11,205 bases of DNA from Clostridia bacterium (lineage in GTDB: Bacteria > Bacillota > Clostridia > Oscillospirales > Acutalibacteraceae). The stretch is from NCBI GenBank assembly GCA_017538005.1, contig JAFYJR010000070.1, positions 1-11,205 on the forward strand. Direction: 5' to 3'. A program made the translations under genes and the position numbers. How positions within the stretch are numbered: position 1 is the stretch's first letter; every line of letters starts with the position of its first letter. The notes beneath the pieces were generated by a model that was not told the origin of the DNA, ran no database searches, and saw nothing but the letters and a program-made list of their open reading frames with translations. This document shows, piece by piece, positions 1 to 7,261 of this stretch.

Positions 1-768
1 GATATAGACCAGTCGCCGATAGGCAGACAGCCTTCCTCGAACCCGGCGACTTACACAAATCTCTTCAACGATATCCGTTCACTGTTCGCCGCAACCTCCG
101 ACGCGAAGATACGCGGTTACGCACCGGGCCGTTTTTCGTTCAATGTAAAGGGCGGCCGCTGTGAGTCCTGTAAGGGCGACGGTATAGTAAAGATAGAGAT
201 GCACTTTCTGGCTGATGTCTATGTTCCGTGTGAGGTCTGCGGTGGTTCGCGGTATAATCGCGAGACGCTTGAGGTCAAATACAAGGGCAAGAACATCGCT
301 GATGTACTCGCGATGACAGTTGATGAGGCCGTTGAGTTTTTTGACGCTGTTCCCAGAATCAGGAACAGACTTCAGACACTGAAAGATGTCGGTCTCGGAT
401 ATGTCACGCTCGGCCAGCCCGCGACAACTCTCTCGGGCGGCGAGGCGCAGCGCGTCAAGCTCGCCACCGAGCTTTCGAAGCGCGCGACAGGCCGTACTTT
501 CTATATACTTGACGAGCCGACAACCGGTCTTCACTCGGCGGATGTTGAAAAACTGCTTGAAGTTTTACAGAGACTCGTGGATACCGGAAACACGGTGCTT
601 GTCATCGAACATAACCTGGATGTCATCAAATCCGCGGACTATATCATCGATCTCGGCCCCGAGGGCGGAGACGCCGGCGGTACGGTCGTTGCGACCGGTA
701 CTCCGGAAGAGGTGGCATTAATAAAAACTTCCTATACAGGTCAGTACTTGAAAAAAGTTATAAAATAA
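1..768 (+). CDS. uvrA: UvrA, excinuclease ABC subunit A (C-terminal part, 5' truncated by window edge)
   Basis: UvrA is the damage-sensing ATPase of bacterial nucleotide excision repair; it dimerises, loads UvrB on lesions and acts on the chromosome. Frame 1 is open from base 1, so 255 codons of the C-terminal part of a protein usually about 940 residues long are visible. The segment opens with the family-typical DIDQSPIGR stretch and continues through SNPATYT. The C-terminal zinc finger is intact: CxxC at 160-171 and CxxC at 229-240, with 19 residues between the pairs, the family's usual spacing. Next come the second ABC cassette's signature LSGGEAQR (from 430), Walker B ILDEP followed by TTGLH (about 505-530) and the switch histidine in VIEHN (about 601-615). 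The end, SYTGQYLKK, is family-typical. A microprotein gene follows 38 bases downstream. One small oddity is GRQPSSN where GRTPRSN is usual. Identification is very secure. Confidence 0.98.
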   Translation, partial: DIDQSPIGRQPSSNPATYTNLFNDIRSLFAATSDAKIRGYAPGRFSFNVKGGRCESCKGDGIVKIEMHFLADVYVPCEVCGGSRYNRETLEVKYKGKNIADVLAMTVDEAVEFFDAVPRIRNRLQTLKDVGLGYVTLGQPATTLSGGEAQRVKLATELSKRATGRTFYILDEPTTGLHSADVEKLLEVLQRLVDTGNTVLVIEHNLDVIKSADYIIDLGPEGGDAGGTVVATGTPEEVALIKTSYTGQYLKKVIK

Positions 769-794
769 GCTAAAATTGGTTTTAGTTTTATTTT

Positions 795-799
795 AGGAG
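795..799 (+). promoter_or_regulatory. Ribosome binding site of the 51-codon ORF
   Basis: AGGAG lies 7 bases before the ATG at 807, near-ideal spacing. It is the main reason for accepting the short ORF as real, because the surrounding bases are AT-rich and otherwise poor in purine runs. Confidence 0.75.
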
Positions 800-806
800 T
801 TTTATT

Positions 807-962
807 ATGCTTGCCTGGTTATTCGGAGCCGAGTCTTCGTTCATAAAAGCTTTGGTCTATAATCTCATCACATGCTCTGCGCTTTTGCTGTTCGGGGCAT
901 TTGTGTACGCGGTACTTGTCGGTATTCCGGCCGTTACCGTGAAGCTCGCAAACAGAAAATAA
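807..962 (+). CDS. Hypothetical 51-aa single-pass membrane microprotein
   Basis: I do not recognise this gene. It encodes 51 residues from ATG 807 to TAA 960-962, with a good AGGAG site. The N-terminus is short and amphipathic (MLAWLFGAESS, then FIKAL). A long hydrophobic stretch covers about residues 16-45 (LVYNLITCSALLLFGAFVYA, then VLVGIPAVTV), enough for one membrane helix or a helix kinked at Pro41. The tail is basic (K46, R50, K51), which would place the C-terminus in the cytoplasm by the positive-inside rule, with the N-terminus outside. There is no cleavable signal peptide pattern, lipobox or recognisable domain. It lies between uvrA and a probable terminator, so it is likely the last gene of the uvrA transcript. 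Similar tiny membrane proteins are often missed by gene callers. Function is unknown; confidence that it is translated comes only from the RBS, codon plausibility and position. Confidence 0.65.
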   Translation: MLAWLFGAESSFIKALVYNLITCSALLLFGAFVYAVLVGIPAVTVKLANRK

Positions 963-968
963 TAAATG

Positions 969-991
969 AAGCCCGGCGGCTCGCCGGGCTT
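969..991 (+). terminator. Probable Rho-independent terminator after the uvrA / microprotein unit
   Basis: A perfect 10-bp stem (969-978 with 982-991: AAGCCCGGCG, loop GCT, CGCCGGGCTT) lies 7 bases after the microprotein stop. The following bases, GTTATCTTTATT, are T-rich but interrupted, so termination may be partial. The 10-bp GC-rich stem, short loop and intergenic position make it the strongest non-coding signal here. It separates the upstream unit from the fbp-recJ-rel operon. Confidence 0.75.
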
Positions 992-1017
992 GTTATCTTT
1001 ATTACAGGAGAACAAAA

Positions 1018-3018
1018 ATGGCGGAACTTAACGATTTTACCCCGCAGGAAATTGAATATCTTACCCTTTTGTCTAAAGATTTTCCCACTGCCCAGGATGC
1101 CGTTACCGAGATCATAAATCTCAACGCCATCTTGAATCTTCCGAAGGGCACGGAGCATTTCATGTCTGATATTCACGGCGAATATGAGGCGTTTACCCAT
1201 ATTCTCAGAAGCGCTTCCGGCGCGATAAAAGAGAAGATAGATATGCTCTTCGCGGATAAACTTGACGATGACCAGCGCGCTACGCTCGCGACACTGGTTT
1301 ACTATCCGACTGAGAAAACCGCTGACATCACAGAGGAGATGTCGGACGAGGTAAAAGAGGACTGGTACCGCACCAATCTGTCTTACCTCATAGAACTCTG
1401 CCGCTTTGTCTCCACGAAATATACCCGCTCAAAAGTCCGTAAGGCGATACCGCACGGCTACGCCTATGTTCTTGACGAACTGCTGAACACTGACTACACC
1501 GTTCACAACAAGAAGGAATACTACGACAACATTCTGGACTCCATTATCCGTATGGGTAAGGCGCCGGAATTTATCCGTGTAATCTGCCATGTCATTCAGA
1601 GACTGATTGTAGATCATCTCCATATCGTCGGCGATATATTTGACCGCGGACCGCGTGCCGATATTGTTATGGAAGACCTCATCCGTCATCACAACGTCGA
1701 CATCCAGTGGGGTAACCACGACATCGTCTGGATGGGAGCCGCCTCGGGCTCGCGTGTCTGCATTGCCACGGTGCTTTCGAACTCAATCCGTTACAACAAC
1801 CTTCATGTTGTCGAAAACGGATACGGCATAAGCCTTCGTCCTCTCGCGGTGTTCGCGAACGAGTGCTATGCGAATTCGGATACATCGCGATTCGTAGCGG
1901 ATATAGAGGACACTGACGAGACGGGACGTAAACTGACGGTCAAAGATCTCGAACAGACGGGACGCATGGCAAAGGCCATAACAATTATTCTGTTCAAACT
2001 TGAGGGCCAGACGATAATGCGCCATCCCGATTTCGGCATGGATGACAGACTGCTTCTCGACAAGATTGACTATGAGAAGGGCACCATAGTTCTCGGCGGA
2101 AAAGAGTACGAGCTTCTCGACAAGGATTTCCCGACGATAGATCCGAAGAATCCTTATGACCTCTCGGACGAGGAAGAGGAGGTTATGGCAGAGATAAGAG
2201 CCAACTTCCGCGCTTCCGACAAACTTCAGAAACATGCCCGTTTCCTTTACTCAAACGGATCAATGTACCGCTGCTATAACGGTAACCTGCTCTTCCACGG
2301 CGCTGTTCCGATGGACGAGGAGGGCAACTTCAAAAAATTCAACTATGACGGTAAAGAGTATTACGGCAAATCACTGTTTGACTACTGCAATCTCCAGGCC
2401 AAGAACGGTTTCTTTTCGCCCGAGGGATCAGAGGAGAAGCAGACCGGAACGGACTTTATGTGGTGGCTCTGGTGCGGCCGTGTCTCACCGCTCTTTGCCC
2501 GTGACAAGATAACTACATTCGAGCGTCGCTTAATCGGGGACAAGGAACTCATAAAAGAGGCGAAGGACCCGTACTACCAGGTGGTTCAGACAGCCGCCGG
2601 ATGCGAATACATCCTCCGTGATTTCGGACTGGGCGGTCCTCATTCGCATATTGTCAACGGTCATACCCCGGTAAAGGCCGGTTCGGGCGAGAGCCCCGTA
2701 AAAGGTGAGGGCAAACTCATCGACATCGACGGCGGTTTCTGCAAGGCCTACCAGAAGACTACGGGCATCGCCGGTTACACACTGATTTACAATTCGTACA
2801 TGATGCGCCTGTCTTCACATGAGGCATTCACTTCACGTGAAGACGCGATTAAAAATAACAGAGACATCCTGTCGGCATCTGTCGTTTTTGAACGGCTTGA
2901 TGACCGCATCAAGGTAGGCGAGACCAACAAGGGCCGGATTCTCAAGGCCCAGATGGCGAGTCTTGAAAAACTTCTTGACGCTTACAAACAGGGTATAATT
3001 CAGGAGCAAAACTCGTAA
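1018..3018 (+). CDS. fbp: Fructose-1,6-bisphosphatase, class III (Firmicutes type)
   Basis: This cytosolic enzyme hydrolyses fructose-1,6-bisphosphate to fructose-6-phosphate, the committed step of gluconeogenesis. Class III enzymes are typical of Firmicutes and are unrelated to the E. coli Fbp/GlpX folds; they use a metallophosphoesterase-type metal centre. At 666 residues it matches the roughly 640-670 of the family. Visible metal-site motifs are DIHGEY (51-56), GDIFDRG (205-211), WGNHD (231-235) and, near the C-terminus, HSH-IVNGHTP (542-551). The region between them includes the large insertion normal for this class. The start is well supported: AGGAG at 1006-1010 lies 7 bases before the ATG, and the conserved N-terminal stretch (YLTLLSKDFPT) begins at once. 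It heads a tight cluster, with recJ starting 6 bases after its stop. I see no convincing promoter between the terminator and the RBS. Confidence 0.97.
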   Translation: MAELNDFTPQEIEYLTLLSKDFPTAQDAVTEIINLNAILNLPKGTEHFMSDIHGEYEAFTHILRSASGAIKEKIDMLFADKLDDDQRATLATLVYYPTEKTADITEEMSDEVKEDWYRTNLSYLIELCRFVSTKYTRSKVRKAIPHGYAYVLDELLNTDYTVHNKKEYYDNILDSIIRMGKAPEFIRVICHVIQRLIVDHLHIVGDIFDRGPRADIVMEDLIRHHNVDIQWGNHDIVWMGAASGSRVCIATVLSNSIRYNNLHVVENGYGISLRPLAVFANECYANSDTSRFVADIEDTDETGRKLTVKDLEQTGRMAKAITIILFKLEGQTIMRHPDFGMDDRLLLDKIDYEKGTIVLGGKEYELLDKDFPTIDPKNPYDLSDEEEEVMAEIRANFRASDKLQKHARFLYSNGSMYRCYNGNLLFHGAVPMDEEGNFKKFNYDGKEYYGKSLFDYCNLQAKNGFFSPEGSEEKQTGTDFMWWLWCGRVSPLFARDKITTFERRLIGDKELIKEAKDPYYQVVQTAAGCEYILRDFGLGGPHSHIVNGHTPVKAGSGESPVKGEGKLIDIDGGFCKAYQKTTGIAGYTLIYNSYMMRLSSHEAFTSREDAIKNNRDILSASVVFERLDDRIKVGETNKGRILKAQMASLEKLLDAYKQGIIQEQNS

Positions 3019-3024
3019 GAACAT

Positions 3025-5079
3025 ATGGAACGCAAGAAATGGAAACTCGCACAACTGAATAAAGATCTTGCCGCGAAAATCGCCGAAGACTATTCGGTCG
3101 ATCCGTTTGTTGCGCTCATTTTGTCCGGACGCGGCGTGACGACCGAAGAGGAGATAAATGATTTTCTCGGCCGGACGCCCATGGAAATCGATCCTTTCCT
3201 TTTGCCTGACATGCAAAAGGCAGTGGACAGGATCAATGATGCAATATTTGACTTTGAGAAAATCTGTATCTACGGCGACTATGATGCCGACGGAATAACT
3301 TCCACCGCCGTCCTGTACTCCTATCTTGAAGCGCAGGGAGCAAATGTCACATATATGCTTCCCGACAGGACAGAGGACGGATACGGCTTAAGCCGCGCCG
3401 TCGTCGACAAGATAAAGGCGCTCGGCACAGAGCTGATAATAACCGTCGACAACGGCATAGCGGCTATAGATGAGGCGAAGTACATAAAGGAATTGGGGAT
3501 GGAACTCATCGTTACGGACCATCATCTTCCCGGCGATGAACTTCCCGACTGTGTGGCGGTTGTTGACCCCCACAGGGAGGATTCCGACTGCCCGTTCAAG
3601 GATTACTGCGGCGTCGGCGTGGCGTTTAAACTCTGCTGCGCCATAGAGGGCGACAGTCAGACCGTTACCGACGATTTCATCGATCTTGTCTGCATAGGCA
3701 CTGTCGCCGATATCGTGCCGCTTAAAGGGGAAAACAGGCGCATAGTCAAACTCGGCCTTAATGCCATAAACGAGTTTAAACGCCCCGGTGTTGAGGCACT
3801 CTGCAAAGTCGCGGGTCTCGAGGATAAAGAGATTCTCTCGACAAATATTTCCTTTGCGCTCGCGCCGCGAATAAATGCCGCAGGCCGTATGACTCATCCC
3901 GAAAGGGCTCTTGAGCTCTTGCTCTGCGAGGAGCCGGAAACCGCTCTCGAGATGGCAAACGAACTGAACGATGCCAACGCGCAGAGACATGAAGCTGAAA
4001 ACAAAATTCTGAAAGAAACCAACGCGATGATATACGAGAATCCGAGACTCGCTCATACGCCTGTCATCGTCGCTCACGGCGAGAACTGGCATGAGGGTGT
4101 TCTCGGCATCGTCGCTTCAAAGGTTATAGATATTTTCCAGCGTCCCACAATAATCCTGACGAGCAGAGGAGACGGCTTCTCTCGCGGCTCCGCGAGAAGC
4201 GTTGAAGGCTTCTCGATGTTTGATGCCCTGACCGCCTGTTCGGAACATCTTGAGATGTTCGGCGGACATTCCCAGGCTGCGGGTCTCACTATTAAAGACG
4301 ATGAGATAGAAGCTTTCACTGAAGCGTTGTGTGATTATGCTTATCAGCACTTTGATTTTTATCCCACTCTCAACATAGACTGCAAACTCAACACCGAGAG
4401 TATCGATGTTGCGCTTGTGGATTCGCTCAGGAAACTTGAGCCGTACGGCTGCGAAAATCCTTCGCCGCTCTTCGGCATTTTCAATCTTGTCGTCGACGGC
4501 ATCACCGAACTCGGAGACAAGAAACAGCACCTGCGCATTTACGACCACAAGGAGGGAAGACAGAACCAGATTACTCTCATGTATTTCAATGTCGCCCGCG
4601 GCGCTTTCCCTCACAAACAGGGCGATAAGTTCGACGCTGTCGTTTCACTGAGCAAAAACGTCTGGAACGGCCAGGAAAGGGTCTCAATTGTCATAAAGGA
4701 CACCAGACCTGCCGGCGCGGACGACGAGCTTATGGACCGCTGCGCAAAGCTCTACGACAAGGTCGAATTCCGCACAAAACTCACACCCGAAGAGGCGGAA
4801 TTCGCTTTGCCTGACAGGCCGCTTTGCGCGCGCCTTTACACGTTCCTGAAGAAAAATCCGGGAATCAATTTCAATTCCTTCGAATACATTGCCGACAAAG
4901 TTATGGAAGGCGGGGACAACCTCTGCAAGGTCCGTGTTGCCATGCTTGCCATGATTGAAACAGGCATTGTGTTTGTTGAAAAGACGGGTACGATTACATT
5001 GCCCGAAACAGTGGAAAAGGTTGATCTGAATAATGCTCCTGCAATGGTGTATCTGAAGGAGATGAGAACACTTGGCTGA
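3025..5079 (+). CDS. recJ: RecJ, single-stranded-DNA-specific 5'-3' exonuclease
   Basis: RecJ degrades single-stranded DNA 5' to 3' in recombinational repair and base-excision/mismatch repair. This DHH-superfamily protein has 684 residues. The DHH domain carries YGDYDADG (83-90), VDNG (141-144), the eponymous TDHH (164-167) and GTVADIVPL (about 224-232). NAAGRM (about 290) follows, and the DHHA1 domain has the GGHSQAAG motif (413-420). All expected metal ligands appear present. The C-terminus holds an OB-like region and then a basic, winged-helix-like tail (about 570-684), shorter than in Bacillus RecJ (YrvE, near 786 aa). The start at ATG 3025 has no good ribosome binding site: the nearest AGGAG (3002-3006) is 18 bases away. 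It lies only 6 bases after the fbp stop, so coupled re-initiation is likely. The next ATG (codon 53) would cut into the conserved N-terminus. Its last 8 bases overlap rel. Confidence 0.97.
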   Translation: MERKKWKLAQLNKDLAAKIAEDYSVDPFVALILSGRGVTTEEEINDFLGRTPMEIDPFLLPDMQKAVDRINDAIFDFEKICIYGDYDADGITSTAVLYSYLEAQGANVTYMLPDRTEDGYGLSRAVVDKIKALGTELIITVDNGIAAIDEAKYIKELGMELIVTDHHLPGDELPDCVAVVDPHREDSDCPFKDYCGVGVAFKLCCAIEGDSQTVTDDFIDLVCIGTVADIVPLKGENRRIVKLGLNAINEFKRPGVEALCKVAGLEDKEILSTNISFALAPRINAAGRMTHPERALELLLCEEPETALEMANELNDANAQRHEAENKILKETNAMIYENPRLAHTPVIVAHGENWHEGVLGIVASKVIDIFQRPTIILTSRGDGFSRGSARSVEGFSMFDALTACSEHLEMFGGHSQAAGLTIKDDEIEAFTEALCDYAYQHFDFYPTLNIDCKLNTESIDVALVDSLRKLEPYGCENPSPLFGIFNLVVDGITELGDKKQHLRIYDHKEGRQNQITLMYFNVARGAFPHKQGDKFDAVVSLSKNVWNGQERVSIVIKDTRPAGADDELMDRCAKLYDKVEFRTKLTPEEAEFALPDRPLCARLYTFLKKNPGINFNSFEYIADKVMEGGDNLCKVRVAMLAMIETGIVFVEKTGTITLPETVEKVDLNNAPAMVYLKEMRTLG
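5056..5063 (+). promoter_or_regulatory. Ribosome binding site fixing the TTG start of rel
   Basis: AAGGAGAT, a near-perfect anti-16S complement, sits inside the end of recJ, 8 bases before TTG 5072. In the rel frame a TGA lies at 5063-5065, so no upstream start is possible, and the next in-frame ATG is codon 51, inside the HD domain. The TTG start is therefore well determined. Confidence 0.85.
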
Positions 5080-7261
5080 ATATGACGACAAATTCGGCGA
5101 ACTGAAAAAAAGGCTGTCCGAACAGTATTCGGAAGCTGAAATAGAAAAAGTTACCGAGGCGTACAAGTTTGCCAAGGAAGCTCATAAAGGCCAGTGCAGA
5201 TACTCCGGCGAGCCGTATATCATGCATCCGGTCGCGGTTGCGGGCATTCTGTTTGATCTCGGTATGGACTATGAGTCCCTGATGGCGGCCCTTCTTCACG
5301 ACACGATAGAGGACACCGGAACGGGGCTCGACAAACTGCGCGAACTTTTCGGTGAGGATGTCGCAAACCTCGTTGACGGCGTCACCAAACTCGGTAAAGT
5401 TCCTCTCGAGACGAGAGAGGAGAGACAGGCTGAAAATGTCCGCAAGATGTTCATCGCGATGTCGAAGGACATCAGGGTCGTTATCATCAAACTTGCCGAC
5501 CGTCTTCACAATATGAGAACTCTTGAGTACATGCGCGACCAGAAACGCCGCGACAAGGCTCAGGAGACGCTTGAGATATACGCTCCCATAGCGCACCGAC
5601 TCGGTATCCGTACCGTCAAGGAGGAACTCGAGGACCTCTCAATCCGCTATCTTGACCCCGTGGGTTACAAGGAGATTGAGGACCTGGTAAACCGCAACGA
5701 CAAGGTTCATCCGAACTTTATTCCGGATACAATTGCCGCAATTTCGGAGCGCGTACACGAACTGATTCCCGACGCGAAGATAGACGGACGCCGCAAGAGC
5801 GTTCACGGCATATACCGGAAGATGTATATCCAGAACCGTGAGTTTGATGAGATCTACGATGTTTACGCCATCCGTATCATCGTGGACAATGTAGTTGACT
5901 GCTACAACTGTCTCGGCATAATTCATGATATGTATCACTCGCTTCCGGGCCGCTTCAAGGATTACATAAGCACCCCAAAGTCAAATATGTACCAGTCGCT
6001 TCATTCTACCGTAATCAGCCCGGAGGGCATCCCGTTTGAGATTCAGATCCGAACCTGGGAGATGCACCATACCGCCGAGTACGGAATCGCGGCGCACTGG
6101 AAGTACAAACTCGGAGTCTCCGGCAAGGACGGAGATTTTGAGCAGCGACTCGCGTGGGTCCGTCAGGTCCTTGAGAGTCAGCAGGATTCAGACGATGTCG
6201 AGGATCTTGTAACAACTCTGAAAACCGATTTCGTTCCCGACGATGTATTCGTATTCACGCCGAAAGGCGATGTTATCAATATTCCGTACGGTTCGACAGT
6301 CATAGACTTCGCTTACGCCATTCACACGCAGGTCGGTCACAAGATGACCGGCGCGAAGGTCGACGGCCGTATCGTTCCGATCGACTACAAGGTCAAGACC
6401 GGACAGATTGTTGAAATTCTCCGATCGAACGACCCCAATAAGGGACCTTCGCGCGACTGGCTCAACATAGCAAAAACTTCAAGCGCCAGGACGAAGATTC
6501 GCGGATGGTTCAAGAAGGAACGCCGTGAGGAAAACATAGAAGAGGGTAAAGCGGAGTTTGAGAAGGAACTCCGAAAGAACGGCATCCGTCTATTTGACGA
6601 GGAACTTGAAGGCTTTATCAGGACTCTTGCCGAGAAAAAAGGCTTTGACGATATCGATGAATTCTTCGCTGCGATAGGATACAGGAGTATCTCGCTTGAA
6701 AAACTCATGCCGTTCATGAAGGATGAGTACACCCGTATTCTCAAGGCTTCAGAGGGGCCGCGTGACGAGATAGTCGTCACGGCAAAGCCGCATCACAGCG
6801 CGAGCCCCGAGGGTATAGTTGTCGAGGGTATCGACAACTGCCTCGTCAAACTCGCCAAGTGCTGCAATCCTTTGCCCGGTGACGACATCATCGGTTTCGT
6901 CACGCGCGGCCACGGTGTCTCGGTACATAAACGCGACTGCACCAATGTACCGTTCAACATCAAGGATTCCGCCGAACCCGAAAGATGGATTAAAGTCTAT
7001 TGGGACGCAAATGTAAAAGAGGAGTTCAACTCCACTCTCGATATTTACTGTATCTCGCGTATAGGACTGATGGCCGAGGTATCGACAACACTCGCAACCA
7101 TGCATGTTGATATCCGCTCCATCTCCACGCGCGACCTGAAGGACGGCACAAAAGTCCTGACTATGACCATTGCCGTGAACGGCGTAGAGCATCTGAACAA
7201 TGTTATCAGGTATCTGAAAAAGATTGACGGTGTTCTCTCCGTGGAAAGAACAGGTGTGTAA
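5072..7261 (+). CDS. rel: Rel, bifunctional (p)ppGpp synthetase/hydrolase (RSH)
   Basis: Rel makes (p)ppGpp from ATP and GDP/GTP on stalled ribosomes and also hydrolyses it, controlling the stringent response. The 729-residue protein has full RSH architecture. The HD hydrolase domain is intact: YSGEPYIMHP (44-53), LLHDTIEDT (74-82) and LADRLHN (141-147), so H52, H76, D77, E80, D81 and D143 are all present. The synthetase domain has GRRKSVHGIYRKM (239-251), the RFKD motif (294-297) that marks bifunctional enzymes rather than EFDD of RelA, NMYQSLH (305-311) and the catalytic glutamate in FEIQIRT (322-328). TGS (about 391-450), a helical linker, the zinc-finger-type region (KCCNPLPGD 596-604, C623) and a C-terminal ACT domain (about 655-726) follow. 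Translation starts at TTG, overlapping recJ by 8 bases, with a perfect RBS. The next gene starts on the base after its stop. ATP-loop residues deviate slightly from the usual GRPKHxYSIYRK. Confidence 0.98.
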   Translation: MAEYDDKFGELKKRLSEQYSEAEIEKVTEAYKFAKEAHKGQCRYSGEPYIMHPVAVAGILFDLGMDYESLMAALLHDTIEDTGTGLDKLRELFGEDVANLVDGVTKLGKVPLETREERQAENVRKMFIAMSKDIRVVIIKLADRLHNMRTLEYMRDQKRRDKAQETLEIYAPIAHRLGIRTVKEELEDLSIRYLDPVGYKEIEDLVNRNDKVHPNFIPDTIAAISERVHELIPDAKIDGRRKSVHGIYRKMYIQNREFDEIYDVYAIRIIVDNVVDCYNCLGIIHDMYHSLPGRFKDYISTPKSNMYQSLHSTVISPEGIPFEIQIRTWEMHHTAEYGIAAHWKYKLGVSGKDGDFEQRLAWVRQVLESQQDSDDVEDLVTTLKTDFVPDDVFVFTPKGDVINIPYGSTVIDFAYAIHTQVGHKMTGAKVDGRIVPIDYKVKTGQIVEILRSNDPNKGPSRDWLNIAKTSSARTKIRGWFKKERREENIEEGKAEFEKELRKNGIRLFDEELEGFIRTLAEKKGFDDIDEFFAAIGYRSISLEKLMPFMKDEYTRILKASEGPRDEIVVTAKPHHSASPEGIVVEGIDNCLVKLAKCCNPLPGDDIIGFVTRGHGVSVHKRDCTNVPFNIKDSAEPERWIKVYWDANVKEEFNSTLDIYCISRIGLMAEVSTTLATMHVDIRSISTRDLKDGTKVLTMTIAVNGVEHLNNVIRYLKKIDGVLSVERTGV

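Noticed and set aside
767..788. AT-rich 9-bp hairpin with one G-T pair straddling the uvrA stop, possible terminator
   Set aside because: The stem is almost all A-T, it is followed by only a short T-rich stretch, and it ends 6 bases before the microprotein's RBS; the later GC-rich hairpin is a far better terminator. It could modestly affect translation of the microprotein.
858..863. TATAAT, a perfect -10 hexamer inside the microprotein gene
   Set aside because: No acceptable -35 is found 16-18 bases upstream (CTTCGT/TTCGTT), and the hexamer codes for Tyr-Asn in frame. It remains a faint candidate for the fbp promoter.
872..1117. 81-codon + strand ORF overlapping the microprotein gene, terminator and fbp start
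   Set aside because: It runs through a hairpin terminator, lacks a ribosome binding site, has no recognisable motif and overlaps two better-supported genes in other frames.
1783..2235. Long antisense ORFs inside fbp, and similar ones in recJ (3388-4092), rel (6749-7447) and hemZ (8431-8913)
   Set aside because: They lie opposite proteins with clear motifs, have no ribosome binding sites and show low-complexity or unfamiliar translations, as expected for shadow frames in codon-biased genes.
2831..2842. 12-base perfect palindrome CTTCACGTGAAG in fbp
   Set aside because: A single copy in coding sequence, not near a promoter; a palindrome of this size can arise by chance or codon choice.
3198..3220. 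8-bp stem with 7-base loop in recJ
   Set aside because: By rough estimate about one such 8-bp hairpin is expected by chance in 11 kb, and nothing in its position suggests a role.
4180..4197. GC-rich inverted repeat TCTCGCG/CGCGAGA in recJ
   Set aside because: It coincides with repeated Ser-Arg-Gly codons of the conserved RecJ SRGSARS segment, so codon use explains it.
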